A DNA stretch of 64,000 bases from Rotaria macrura (lineage: Eukaryota; Rotifera; Eurotatoria; Philodinida; Philodinidae), in the NCBI GenBank assembly GCA_900239685.1, contig OENT01000428.1:54131-118130 (forward strand). Direction: 5' to 3'. Numbering within the stretch: the stretch's first letter is position 1; each line of letters begins with the position of its first letter. This document shows positions 48,425 to 60,655 of this stretch, one piece after another. The notes beneath the pieces are model-generated. The model saw nothing but the letters and a program-made list of their open reading frames with translations. It made no database searches and was not told the origin of the DNA. Both the position numbers and the translations under genes were made by a program.

Positions 48425-50892
48425 TGTTTAGATCAGCTATAATGTGATGAAGTTTTGTCGATCAGGTGAAACTTAATATGTAGAAGTTAACGCATACTGT
48501 GACGTAGAAATATATATGTAATCGTGTGATTGAATTTCATCATCGAAAACAGAACGAACAAGAAGATAAACATATATGTTACTTAGCGTTATTTTGATAT
48601 ATTCTGGATGAGTCAGTCAGTGACACTTTAGCTTCATCATCTTTTTCATTTCCAATTGTAACTACTACTGAACAATTAAAATGAAAGTTTTCTAGTTCAT
48701 TCATAATACATAAATATTAATTAGAATGATTTCTCATGGAAATAGTTGTGTTTGTTTTCTCATGAATTAATGATGATCGAAAACTATTAGTATTATTTAT
48801 CTTAAACAATATGAAAGACAGAAAATTTATATTTCTAGAATTTTTTAAATGAATTATTACCATTAATTTCTGTATGTAACCTAGTTTTTCTTAATACTAC
48901 GCTTAGTACATAGTGGACTATGTCTACAGAACAAGGATTTTCGAGATTTATTAATTGGTTTTTTAATATCCACATCAAACTTAACTTGAAATGTAACGAT
49001 TCAAGATATGAATATCATATATGGTTTGACATTTGCTTAATTTAACATATATATTCAAAAATAAATATGTACAGTCAATAATTGGATGGTAACTCTAACA
49101 TAGTAGTTGAAAAGAAATTTACATTTATAATGAAGCTATACATGTTCAATTGACTTTTTGTTACCATTCTAAAGCATTGACTTGTCAGTTAACGTATATC
49201 TATCATCTGTATGAATGGCATTGCCCATTGACATTTAGTTTACGTCTAGAAAATAATAATAATAGTATCTTGATGTAAACGAAACTAATGCATGGCACAT
49301 AATGCTTTTGTTGATTCTTGTTTGGATTCTTTGACATACAATACATATCAATAGTTACGCTACAGCGTACCAGCCTTATATGGTATGAAATAAGAATCTC
49401 TTGAAAATTGTTAACATTTCCTTGATACTTTATTATTCTAATGATTTATTAGACAATATTAAAGTTTCGAACACATGTTCAAACAAGAAACGGAGAAAAT
49501 CTTCGAAATTAAGAAGTATGAAAAATAATCTAACTTCCAAGATTCTCGCGGATGGTTTGTATATAAATAAAGCACTCTTATGGAAGTTATATAGAAAGAA
49601 AATTTGAACCATTGAATGAGAGACTTAAGTATTCAAGTCATTGTATTTAGATTTAAATTTGATATCTGATTGCATACGGATTAATTAATTGCACGGCAAG
49701 TTTATGTAGACAATTATTTTTCTTAAACGAATACTCAACTAGTCATTTTCCAGACATGTTGTTGACATAATGGATTTTCATGATGTGAAAATCTGACAGT
49801 ATTTAAAAAAGGCTAAACCTGTATAAAATCAAAACGTTGCAATTCTTTCCTTTACAATAGATTTTCTTGTAATATCGAACTCTACGATCGTACGCTTATT
49901 GTTTTTATTTGATTTCTTCAAAAAAAGAAAGAATAAATCTCGTGAATTTTTTATGGTGATATAAAGACTTTTCTTTCAAGAGAACAGATTGACACTGTAT
50001 TTTCCAGCATTGAATTTCCTATGGAATGAACTTTGTCTGGCATTTGCATCACTTTTTTACTAGTAATAATCAACTTTTTGTTATATGATATATGTGTTCA
50101 CATCATGATGTACTATTCATCTACATATTAAAACTAAAAAGTTAACAAATGACGTCATTCTTATTGCTCCCAGATAAACAGAATCAAGAAATCAATACTT
50201 CAAAATGATCGAAAAGATCAGGATGAAATTCAGTTTATTTGTGCTGAAAATTTCAATTTTATTAGTAGTACTATATTATCCAAATATCAAATCTAAGGAT
50301 TTCATTATACATTAATGTACGGTTGAAATTTTAAATCGAAAATAATGATTCATACTCTATGGTTAATAAGATGCGAGTATTTTCATTTTTAATTACATGG
50401 CTCTTCTCACACCACACTGTATGCATCGATCACACTATAATCATTGGGTGAAGACATGATCAAAGTAAAGGTGCGCTATGAAGTGTATCGATTAATAAGT
50501 AGTTCCGTCTTTTCGATCGTATTATTATCGTTCAAAAATAATATCAAAGATTCGTTACTAAAATTGACCAATCCAGGTGAAAAAAATAATATAATCGAAT
50601 ATATTTATTCATTCGACATCTACGTTGAATTATATTTTCATTCACTTGCTTCATTTCATCACATCGTTCAATTCATAAGTCTAACACATTCTAGATTTTA
50701 TCGTTTCAAACGTCAATATCGAATAGAAAAAGTTCTTATCGATGTTAAATAGCGACATCAGTCAGTCATGTCTAATATACACGTCATTCTTTAATAACAC
50801 AGAACATTGGCAGGTAAAATAGTGCATTGAAACGTAAATATTCTCTTTTGTATGGGCCCATCTTTTACCATTAGTAGTGATAATTTCGTAAT
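48425..50892. other. Intergenic, weak frame at 50444-50752
   Basis: A 102-codon plus-strand frame just upstream of the TIR gene contains KVKVRYEVYRLISSSVFSIV. It lacks a domain and splice support, and is too far from the TIR start to be judged part of it. The rest is AT-rich. Confidence 0.4.
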
Positions 50893-53300
50893 ATGTCAGA
50901 CGAAACATTTGATATGTCTGACAATTATCAAATTGAAAAATGTGAAAATCAACAATCATCGAATTTAAAAGAGTTTCGAGTGAGACAAAATGAAATAAAA
51001 AAACAATGTGTTTGTTCAGTACCGAATACTTAATATATTTCTTTGCTCCTATTTCATAGGAAATGGTTGATCTAGCACTCAATTTAGAAGTATCATCTGA
51101 AACTAACAATGATGGTAATTCATTTTCATCCATATGTTTATGAGTTTGAATATTTTTGTAGAAAAATCTGTCGAAGAACAAAGTATCAATCAAGCTCTAT
51201 TATCATTAGATATTTGTGATCCTACTCGAGAAATCAATGGATTCAATACTAATACAGCTGTATCAGTTGCAAAATTACCCACTGATATAACTGATACTCT
51301 AAACGTAGCTGCAAAACAATTATCTTTGCTGTATGAAAGTGTTGTCAATACAACAACAACGAATGAACAAGATGAAGATTTTATTGAAGATATACTTGAA
51401 CAAGATGATGAAACAGCTAGTTGTGCTGAATCATGTTCAGAACAAGAAGCAGGTAAAACGCGAAGTAGAAGATTAAATTACTTAATGTCGTAGATCTATA
51501 TTTGAAGTTCAATGTCAAGCTTCGTCAACAGTTCCGAAACGAACAACATGTTTAACGACGAGTGATAATAAACCACAAAAACGACATATTATGATAAGTT
51601 ACAATCGATCTTCAATTGAAACATGTCAAAAGATTTATGATAGTCTCGTGGTAATTTGATGTGTAGAACTAGATATAGCCATATTATCTGGAATAGATAA
51701 TCCAGTTTTCTGTCTAACATGTATTCCATTCTTTGATTAAGAAAAAATAATCGAATATTTTTTTTTCTTATTATCAGGATAATTCCTTCGAACAATGTTT
51801 CACAGAAACATTTTTAATGAAATCAATTTTTAACAAATTATCTAAGAAAAGTTCTTTCACATTTAAAATATTTCAAATTAAGACGTTTATTCAAATTTTA
51901 ACTGAGAAAAGTTTTTTTTTATTGTAATACGTATAAATTGCTTGAATAGTATCATCGTACGTACCACGATCATTTTAGTATTCGAGATTTTTTCACTAAA
52001 TCTACACGTATGAAATCTTCGACAGATTGTCAAGAGAAAACTATGCTAGACAAGTCATCATAGATTTTATTATCACTACTCTATAGAGACTAGATCATTA
52101 AAGTTTATGGCATCATAGAATTGACCATAGGTCTCATTTCAACGAGAATGACAAGAGCCATATCTGCATTGATCAGCAAAAATCTACATTGATTCTATCT
52201 ATGATAGAAAATAACTTTAGAATATGGACATTTCTATCTGATTTTGAGCTCATAAGTAAGCAATAGGGGAAAAAATAAAGATGAAATTCACGTTCAATAG
52301 TATACAAATAAAAAACTGATCTTCGAATAAAAATTTGTATTTTTCCATTTAATAGGAAAGAAATTATAAAGTTTGGATGGATTTAACGGATATGGGCGAT
52401 GATATACTTGTCAGTATGGCACGAGCAGTCGAAAATTCTTATATAGTACTTCTTTGTATAAATCAAAAATATTATGAAAGTGATTATTGTCGATTAGGTG
52501 AAGTGGGAAGAATTTTGAAAAAATAGATTTTTTTCATGTGATAAATAAAATTTTCTAGAAGCTGAATATGCAGCTGAAAATCGAATAAAATTTATTCCAT
52601 GTTTAATGGAAAAATCATTCCGTGCAGAAAGTTGGTTAGGAATTATAAAAGGGTCCAATGTTCATATAGACTTTTCAACTTCAGAAGAGTTTAATCAATC
52701 GTTCGAAGAATTAATTCGTCAAATAACTTATGTTGAAAAGAAATTATCTCTACAACCTCGTAAGTTTCTTGTGTTCTTAATTTCATTGTATACAATTGAA
52801 TGATTAAATTAGGCCGTACACCTGCCCCTTCTTCAATGGTAAATCCTATGAAATTAGCAGCCATGTCTTCACAGCCAACAGCAACATCAACATTGACAAA
52901 TGATGTAAATTCACGTCGGTTCGATGCTATTATTCGTGAATATAAAGAATCGATTAAAAAAAGCCAATCTCAATTAAATCGATTAAAACGAAACGAACTA
53001 TCGGATCTCATCGTTAAACTCCGTCAAGAATTATTTATTGAAACATCACAAGTTTTTTCAGACAGTGACAAATCCGATGAAGAAGATGGCAAGCAATTAA
53101 ACGATACTCAATTTTTACAACATCTATTGAATCGTACATTAGATCAAAATGATTTATTATTACGAATAGTTGATCGTTTAACAACACCACAGTCGACGGA
53201 GCCGAGTAATACAACCAATCTTGATATGAATGCAGTTTTTAAAATGATATTAGCTATTATGCTTTTATGGACCTTACATATCTTATATCGTAAAGAATAA
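50893..53300 (+). CDS. Tail-anchored TIR-domain protein
   Basis: Seven exons: 50893-50979, 51060-51114, 51162-51452, 51508-51650, 52356-52497, 52559-52759 and 52813-53300; 468 residues, phases consistent. Residues 1-168 are acidic and low in hydrophobicity (DEDFIEDILEQDDETAS). The TIR domain is about 170-300: KRHIMISYNRSS (strand A), KVWMDLTDMGDD (BB loop), IVLLCINQKYYESDYCRLEA and FIPCLME. Glu240 in YCRLE is placed like the catalytic Glu of NADase TIR domains such as SARM1. A Lys-rich coiled-coil-like stretch follows (about 348-395), then a C-terminal membrane anchor (AVFKMILAIMLLWTLHILYR) with four residues after it. This suggests a cytosolic TIR on an organelle membrane. The fourth exon's acceptor (TTTGAAG) is weak but keeps frame. 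Enzymatic activity is inferred. Confidence 0.85.
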
Positions 53301-55794
53301 ACGTTTTTTTTTATGATTAACGAATGAAGTCTGTGCTTGTTTTTATTAAATCTGTGATATTCAATAAACCAAAATTTTTTTGATATTGAATATTTATATC
53401 AATAACATTTACTTCAGTTTCTTTTGAGATTATTCACTATTATGGAAGGATAAGTTTATGAAATAGCAAGATTAAGTGTGTTACAGCACTTGAACTTCAC
53501 TTGAATGAGATAGTATTACAACGAATATTCCTAGTAGATTGTGTTTCTCTTCTCCCATGAGCTCGTGTCGAATATTTTCTGAATTCTACTCACGTAAACG
53601 GAATAATCATACCGATCTAAAAAAAAAGTGACTCTTCTGTTTCATCGTTCTATTGGCATAAATCATACCAATGTGTTATTGTCTCTTAAATATTGAATAA
53701 CTCTCGAGCCTTACGTCTTTTTAAATGTTTTTCATACCGAGAGTCACTCGCAAAAACTTCCTCCGTCGATGTAAGCACTATGAATAATATTCATTTATGA
53801 TTTGGATTATGTCATCATGGACAAAAAGATGTGTTCAATCAATGATCATCAGCATGATAAAACGAAGAACATAGCTAACTAATCAAAATGAATGATAATT
53901 CAGTTTAACAAACATCGTTGCGTTATATATTACATATGATACTAATATAGTAATCACTGTTCGCTTAGATCATAGGGGATTATTTATTAAAAATAATTCT
54001 TTGATAGAATACAATTAGTGTTGAAATTAATTTTTCTCAGTATTTCATTCTACTTTGTACAAAAGTTCAGAAGAAAGTTTCATTAAAACTGATTACTTTT
54101 TTATGACAACAATTGTTGACGTGAAAAATTTGTTTCTATTCGTGACAAATGAGACTGACAAAGATAATGCCATGTAAAAGTTTTTTATTGTTCAAAAAAC
54201 TTTCATATACGTCGAACCATTTCTTCACATGCATAATTCTATCCAATGATGATATTAATGATCTACGGTATACTTGCAATGCGAATATGACCACGAAGTC
54301 AAACAAAAAACAAACAGACATGAGCTTGGCATGTTAGATCGAGCGTCAAACGATGCATTTCTTGTCGTTATAGGAGAAAATGTCAATTTAATTTTGTATT
54401 GTTAGTAAGATATTTGTTACGAAAATTGCAACTTTCAAGTTTTTCATTCGTTGAATTTCAGATCGGATGCAGAATTCTTTTCTAATGTGTGGCATACATG
54501 TATTTATTGAAAAACAAAATGTGTATTTTTTCAAAGGGAAATAATTGACGACATATTTCTTTGATCGGCAATCATATTCTGCTACAAATTAGAAAAATTG
54601 TACTTATGACATATCGGTTATCGATGTTAACTCCACTCTTAGATATGAACCTAGTTTCATGTGTTGTATAATTCAGTATGTGAAAAATGATTAGTTCATA
54701 ATTTCGATTATGAGTAGCTTCATCTTTTATTTATCCATGGATGGATCAACTTTGCATTTCTACTAGTCATTGTCAATGACTTAGCAAAGATTTGCAATAC
54801 ATTTCTGCCCATTCATGAATTCGAATGCTCTATTGATCGCTTGAGTTCCATTCTCCATAATACTGATTGTGTGTTAGTCCAATGAGCTACTCATTGATTT
54901 CTGCTGTTTCCAAAAGAACAGCATTATCTTAATCAGTTGAGTGTCTCAATTTGAAATCATTTTACATCGAATTCTAGTTGAGTGTGTTGCAATCGTTAAA
55001 GCACTTAATCTAATTGACAAAGAATACGCAAGATACACTGAGCTTCGTTGAGAACTTTCACGAATAACACAAGTAATCGGTAAACTATTATCTACTTGGA
55101 CATGAATCATACATTTCTATGAAGGTTCATAGATGACAAGAATTCTTCAAAATCAATCGGTTTATGTTTGATTCAAGATCGTTTTCTGTTCACTAATCCA
55201 TGTTTATTTGAACATACTAATTCTTCTAATATCTTTCACACAACTTTTCGAAACAGTTTCTCTAAGAGAAATATTTACAAATAAGATTTTATAGATTTTT
55301 TTAACACATTGTTTTCAAACAGAGACTTATCTCGAATCTCATTAACATGAATGTGTAGAAAGTTGATATCTATCTTTATCCATAGTTATAAAGTAAAGTT
55401 TTCTATCTTTACTTGCTCTAGCAATATATGTGTAGACTCATTGCTTTTTAATATATGAATGATCAAATTTACTTCTTATGAATTTCATCAAATAGCATAA
55501 ATTACATGTGAACAATTTATATTTTTCTTGAAATAATTTTAAAGTAGAATGATGTTAAATTCCTTTTTCGACTGGTTTCTATACAATGCGTACGTATCTA
55601 ATTGAAATATATTGAAAACACAAATTGTATATGATCATCATAAGATATTTTATTAAACGTTTTTTATCCGAAAAAAAGTGATAAGAAATTTTTTTTAAAA
55701 TCGGCTTATCTTAATTAGATAATTTTTAAATACAGATTTACATACAATACACAACAAAAGAGATAACAAAATCCAATCTTTAGTTTCAATATTA
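53301..55794. other. Intergenic, no gene seen
   Basis: 2.5 kb between the convergent ends of the TIR gene and the tetraspan gene at 55795. Short overlapping frames at 54136-54337 on both strands have no support. Confidence 0.5.
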
Positions 55795-56652
55795 TTAACA
55801 AGCAGTTAAATTAATCGCATTCGCCATGTTAAAAGTTCCATGAGGTTGTTTAAGTACAACTATAGTCACTCGACAATAGATTATCGAAAAAATAATCGTA
55901 CTAACAAGTACGATTACAACAGCAGCTATTTTAATAAGAATGATCTGACAATGAAATGTTAGTTCACGTGTCGGTTCACTCGGTCTTGTTACACATCGTT
56001 GTCGATACAATTCACTATGTAAAAATATGTCAGTAATTGTAAACACCATTGCTAAGATTGAAGAAAAAGAACGTAAATAAAATAACTAGAAAGATTAGTT
56101 TTTTTTTCTACCAATTAATTGAAAAATCAATACGAGCGATACTTGATGACGTTCGCGATCAGTACCAATAACTAGACATAAGAAAAATCATTAGGAGAAG
56201 AAGAGCAAGAAAAAGACTTTTCTTGTCAACAAACCAAGTACAATAATAGCAGCACCTGCTAGTAGATAAACTCCACCACACCAAAGTCCAAGAGCAATAT
56301 CAAAAGTAATTAGTTCAAGTGCAAGTACAATAAATCCAGCAAATAATTCAAAAGAGCCTAAAATTGCGACTGTTTCAATCGGAAATGTTCTTTGAAATGA
56401 AGGAATAATTGATATTGAATTCATAGTATCTTTTGAAACCATTTTAATCTGGTCAGTTGAAATCGATTCAAGAGATACATAGACAGGCTGCTGTTGTGTA
56501 TTATTTTCATATGATGATCGTACAGGCGACGAAAAAATCGTCTCATAATGATTGGTAGATTGTGACGGGATATTTATATCTATATTTAAAAATAATTTAT
56601 ATACTGTTGCAATCAATAGATTCTATTGAAAGGAAAACTTACTTTCATACAT
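55795..56652 (-). CDS. Four-span membrane protein, MS4A/CD20-like layout
   Basis: Four exons: 56652-56643 (MYE), 56579-56235, 56171-56112 and 56051-55795; 223 residues with matching phases. Donors are GTAAGT, GTTTGT (weak) and GTAGAA. About 85 polar residues precede the spans. Spans 1 and 2 are close together (VAILGSFELFAGFIVLALEL; LWCGGVYLLAGAAIIVLGVI), as in MS4A and related families where a W-G-G / G-x-Y-L pattern opens span 2. Span 3 (VSLVLIFQLIAMVFTITDIF) and span 4 (LIKIAAVVIVLVSTIIFSII) are separated by a Cys-containing outer loop with RQRCVTRPSEPTREL. The tail is short. The MS4A-like label is by layout only; function is unknown. Confidence 0.6.
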
Positions 56653-59559
56653 GAAATTATAAATTTAAAAATTGCATCCAGAGAAGCAACGTATACATGC
56701 CGAATGCAAGATGTAAATGATTTCGATATATGTGATACGAGTAAGCTAAATTTAAAGGAAGTAAATGTTGTACAAGACAGACGAAAAGAAAAAAAGAAAG
56801 GAAGAAATCGCACGTGTTCAAGTGTAGATTGAACGTTAATAAGAAATGTTCATCTAAAGAAAAAACAAGATAGGGATAAGTGTATCGTTAAAACATCTTT
56901 TCTGATTCAACAGAATTATTGATGAGGTTATCAGTAAAAGAAGAGAGCAGTGAGTGTAAATTTCAGTTGAGATTTTTAATGTCGTTCTTAGTTGATATCG
57001 GTATTATACTCATTGGTCGCAGGACATCAATTGCGTTATCCAGTTAATGGTGATAGGGAAAATACCGAAGTTGGTGATCACTGAGTACGTTTCCATAGAA
57101 GACAAGAACAAAAATACTTGGATTTTTTTTTCGATTTGCTTAACTATGAATGAAAGTCACTGCTGTTAGTAGCGAAAATTCAAATTTTACAGAATGTATG
57201 AAAATATTGCTCTAAATTCAGAGAACTGTAGTTCAATAGTGAATCTCAAAAATAATTCAAATTTTTGAATTTTTTCGAGATGAAAATCTATTTTCAAAGT
57301 ATCAGCAATAATTGTATGGATGAATGTATTCGTTTGTTGAAGTCTTCATATGGTAAATATCTAGAAGATGAGTTAATCGGAGTAAGTTTCTGAAAGATAA
57401 CCAAAATGATGGTTGGTGGAACAGGCTTGGTGTCTATAAAACTCGATGCTTGCTATGAGATACGTTTATACTGACTTTCTTTGATACTTTTCACTCCTAT
57501 ACTATGGCTATGCATCACTATAATGATTATGATGACTTCAACATTAGAGTAAATCTATTTTCAAGATGCTATGTTCTAATAACCGAAGAGACTATTTTTC
57601 AATACACATAAAAATGTTGAAAAAATAAATATTTTTCTTATTATTCATTTCCTTAAGATGAGTCATAGTCGTTTTTTTTAATTAACTATCATTCTTCTCC
57701 TTTCATTAAAACTTGAAAGTAAGAATTATTGCTGTCAGACTAAAATATAGAAAATTTCGTTTTAAAAACATTAACGAAATTCATAAACAATGTTCGTCAA
57801 CAATGGACAGAGGGAACCCTGAACTAGATTTGGCAAACTGACGTTCATGCCAAAGAAAATTACAGCTGTTGTTTGTTCGAAAATGATTTTCTATTATTAT
57901 CTAGAATGAAAATCTTAATAGTAATAGAGAGGACGAAGATTTTTCGATTTCAGTTGATCTCTCATTTGATGTTTATTTTGTTTATAGGATTGAACCTTCT
58001 TTTCTACGATTTATAATGAATCAATTTACGTATAAATTCATATTAATTTGCGAACTATTAACGGGATGCATATTATTTCTTTTTACTCATCTTTTACACT
58101 TCTGTATATGCTGGTGATTCAATCGATACACGTAACAGACTGAATATTGTGATTATCGTTTACTAAATCGTAGTATCAGTTGAATAGAACTTGTGTAAAT
58201 GTCGTTTTCTTGTAGGAAAAAGTTGAACTTTTTCTCATACTTATCATTAACCATACAATGCTGCTGCTGCTGCTGCTATTCGTCGATACATCGAATAATA
58301 TTCTGTCTATTATTACGATTAAGATAGATTTCATCATGATTAGATGACGATGCATATTTAGACAGTCATTTATTCAGCGTCCATCATTATATGATGCTTG
58401 TTGTATTAAATATTCTCTCACACTAAACAAATTTCAGCCTTCCAAGTTCGTTTATGTGAGTTAAAATTCAACTAGCTAAAAATGAATGCTATTGTTGGAA
58501 TCTCTTCTATTGTATAGAAGAGTAACGCTTTTGCCCTGGATATTTTGAAATAACTGTTTTATGGTGGCATTAAAGTTTTGGTTCATAGCAAATGCAGAGT
58601 TTAATTAAATTTTCTTATGTATGGGTTCACTAAAAGAAATATCCAAAACATCAATAAGATGCATGGCCATCTTTGATTATTGCAGCAGTAATATAAGAAC
58701 TGTGTAATGATGATTAAGTATTATAAGGTGACTGTGGAATTCTACTAAAATCTTCTTAGTTCTCTCTCAATTATTCCATTTCAATAGTCAATCTATCAAT
58801 AAATCTTAATGGCATTTCAAGAAAGTCTTCTTTATATTAATCCACATTACACAGTTATATTGAATAGGCCATTCGCCACGCGCTCTACAAAGTGGATAAA
58901 TGAAAATCCTTTTCATTCATGCTCAACAAATATTTTTGTCGTATACTATGTTATTTTCAAGAAGAAATAATAAATATAATATTACCTTATCTTTGCATTC
59001 TTTCACTAGTGTATTTCATTTCAAAATCTCAATACGTGTATAAGTTCACCTATCATCACTTAATACAGTACCGTGTAAAAGATAGAATAGAAATCATTAA
59101 AATATATTTCGTAGCCAATAATCAATGTTTCCAAACATTCTCAAAGCAACCAGTCTCAACGATGATATCATCTCAACGTTTTAGAAACGAATGTTTGTAG
59201 TTTTTCCAAAAGAAAACAAGATTTTATTATTCGATCTGCTCTTATAGTTTATACAGTGACAACGATGTATCGAAAACAGCCATGTTGATCGAACATTTTT
59301 TTAGTAAATTATAGTTTTACGAGAAAACTTGATATTAGGATGTTTCTAGATATTCATTTTAGTTGTCAATAGGAACTTAGAATGTTCTTTGTCAGCTGAT
59401 GAAAGTCACACGTGACTATTTTCGATCAGTTTTTAGTCACATACGAAAGGATCATGCGTTCAATTTTGTTTTGTCGTAGTATTTTGCATTTAGATTTCAT
59501 AGTTAAGTCCGTGTATAAATTCAGATTCAATTATCGGATCAGAAAAAAGCAGACAAGTT
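56653..59559. other. Intergenic, no gene seen
   Basis: About 2.9 kb. Contains a short CTG repeat (58259-58277). A 93-codon plus-strand frame at 58919 is hydrophobic and unsupported. Confidence 0.5.
58259..58277. repeat. Trinucleotide repeat (CTG)6
   Basis: TG followed by CTG units, about 19 bp, in non-coding sequence. Confidence 0.8.
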
Positions 59560-60655
59560 TTATTGAAAAAGTGCAGCGAGAATACGTCGTGGTGGTTCGA
59601 AGGTTTTGCGAGCATGCAGCACTTGTCGATTATCGACAAGCAACACATCTCCTTGTTTCCATGGAAGGCTTACACTTGACTCCTCGAGTATTGCAACACA
59701 TTTGTCAATGTCTTCTTCTTTCATTATTTCACCGTCTGCAAATGTTATAGCCTTTTTCCCATCATTACGCTTATCGGACCAACCTTTGTAAGCTGCTACA
59801 ATAGAATTAAACCATGTTTTTTTACCTAACGAAAAATAGATATTATACGAGTGAAATAATTATGTTAAACTTGAATACCAGTTCTCTCATCCAATTGGAC
59901 GGCGGGCAAAACCTTAGTGATTGTTTTCAAACAACCATCGCTAAGCCATTCAAATTCTGGAATTAAATTTTTTTCTTTTATTCATTTTTTTCGTTTTGAA
60001 GAAAAACACTTTACATACCAGTTCCTTGCTCTCGGCAAACTTTTTCGGCGTACTCTCGATCTTCTGTTTGATAAGTAGATTGCCATCCTCGTCCAATAGC
60101 TGATTGTGGATCGTCACCATCGGGTAACACGCGAGTATATCGTATTTGTTTTTCTTCTAAATTTTGAACAAATTCAGGCAATGCCTTAGTGATTCGATTG
60201 TAAATCATCGGCGAGAATGCTATGGGAGTTTCACCTCCATTCGATGAAGGTATCTCACAAAAGAACATCAGATGTTTTGGAAACTTTGGTACTTGCGCCA
60301 TTTCATGATGAAACGGAATGCGCTCCGATGGTGGACTTTCATTCGCAGTGAAAACGATGCTAGTCACTTGTTGACGAGGTGCTGCACCACCGACATATGG
60401 TAATGGTGTCCAGTTGAATGCACGTGCGAAAGTATCAAAAGCCAGAGCGTCAGACACAGGAAAATTACGAAAAAGAATAGCACCACATTCCAAAAGACGT
60501 GATAGCAATTCTTCACGATGTTGCGTCAAGAAGTCAGTTGTATCGGACAAAGTTTTCAAGCAGTCCGCATTCGGTACAAGAACAAGAGGAAATGAAGTAC
60601 CATTATCAAGCAAAATCTGCTCAGGAAGCGTTATAATAGATACCATCGAATCCAT
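59560..60655 (-). CDS. TauD/TfdA-family Fe(II)/2-oxoglutarate dioxygenase
   Basis: Three exons, 60655-60019, 59956-59879 and 59825-59560; 326 residues. Introns are 62 and 53 bp. Start chosen at MDSMVSI; the open frame continues upstream without another ATG of weight. The double-stranded beta-helix motifs are visible: ERIPFHHEMAQ (HxE, His116 and Glu118) with HLMFFCEIPSSNGGETPI after it, the distal His309 in VLHARKTF, and the 2-oxoglutarate-binding Arg near 318 in EPPRRILAALF. HxE in place of HxD is the form found in clavaminate-synthase-like members. Relatives are abundant in bacteria and fungi and rarer in animals. GC is higher than its surroundings. Acquisition by transfer followed by intron gain is plausible. 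Substrate unknown. No mitochondrial signal is evident. Confidence 0.88.

Noticed and set aside
50444..50752. 102-codon plus-strand frame upstream of the TIR gene
   Set aside because: Starts at a non-ATG codon, no motif, no splice link to the TIR gene, and similar in texture to random AT-rich frames.
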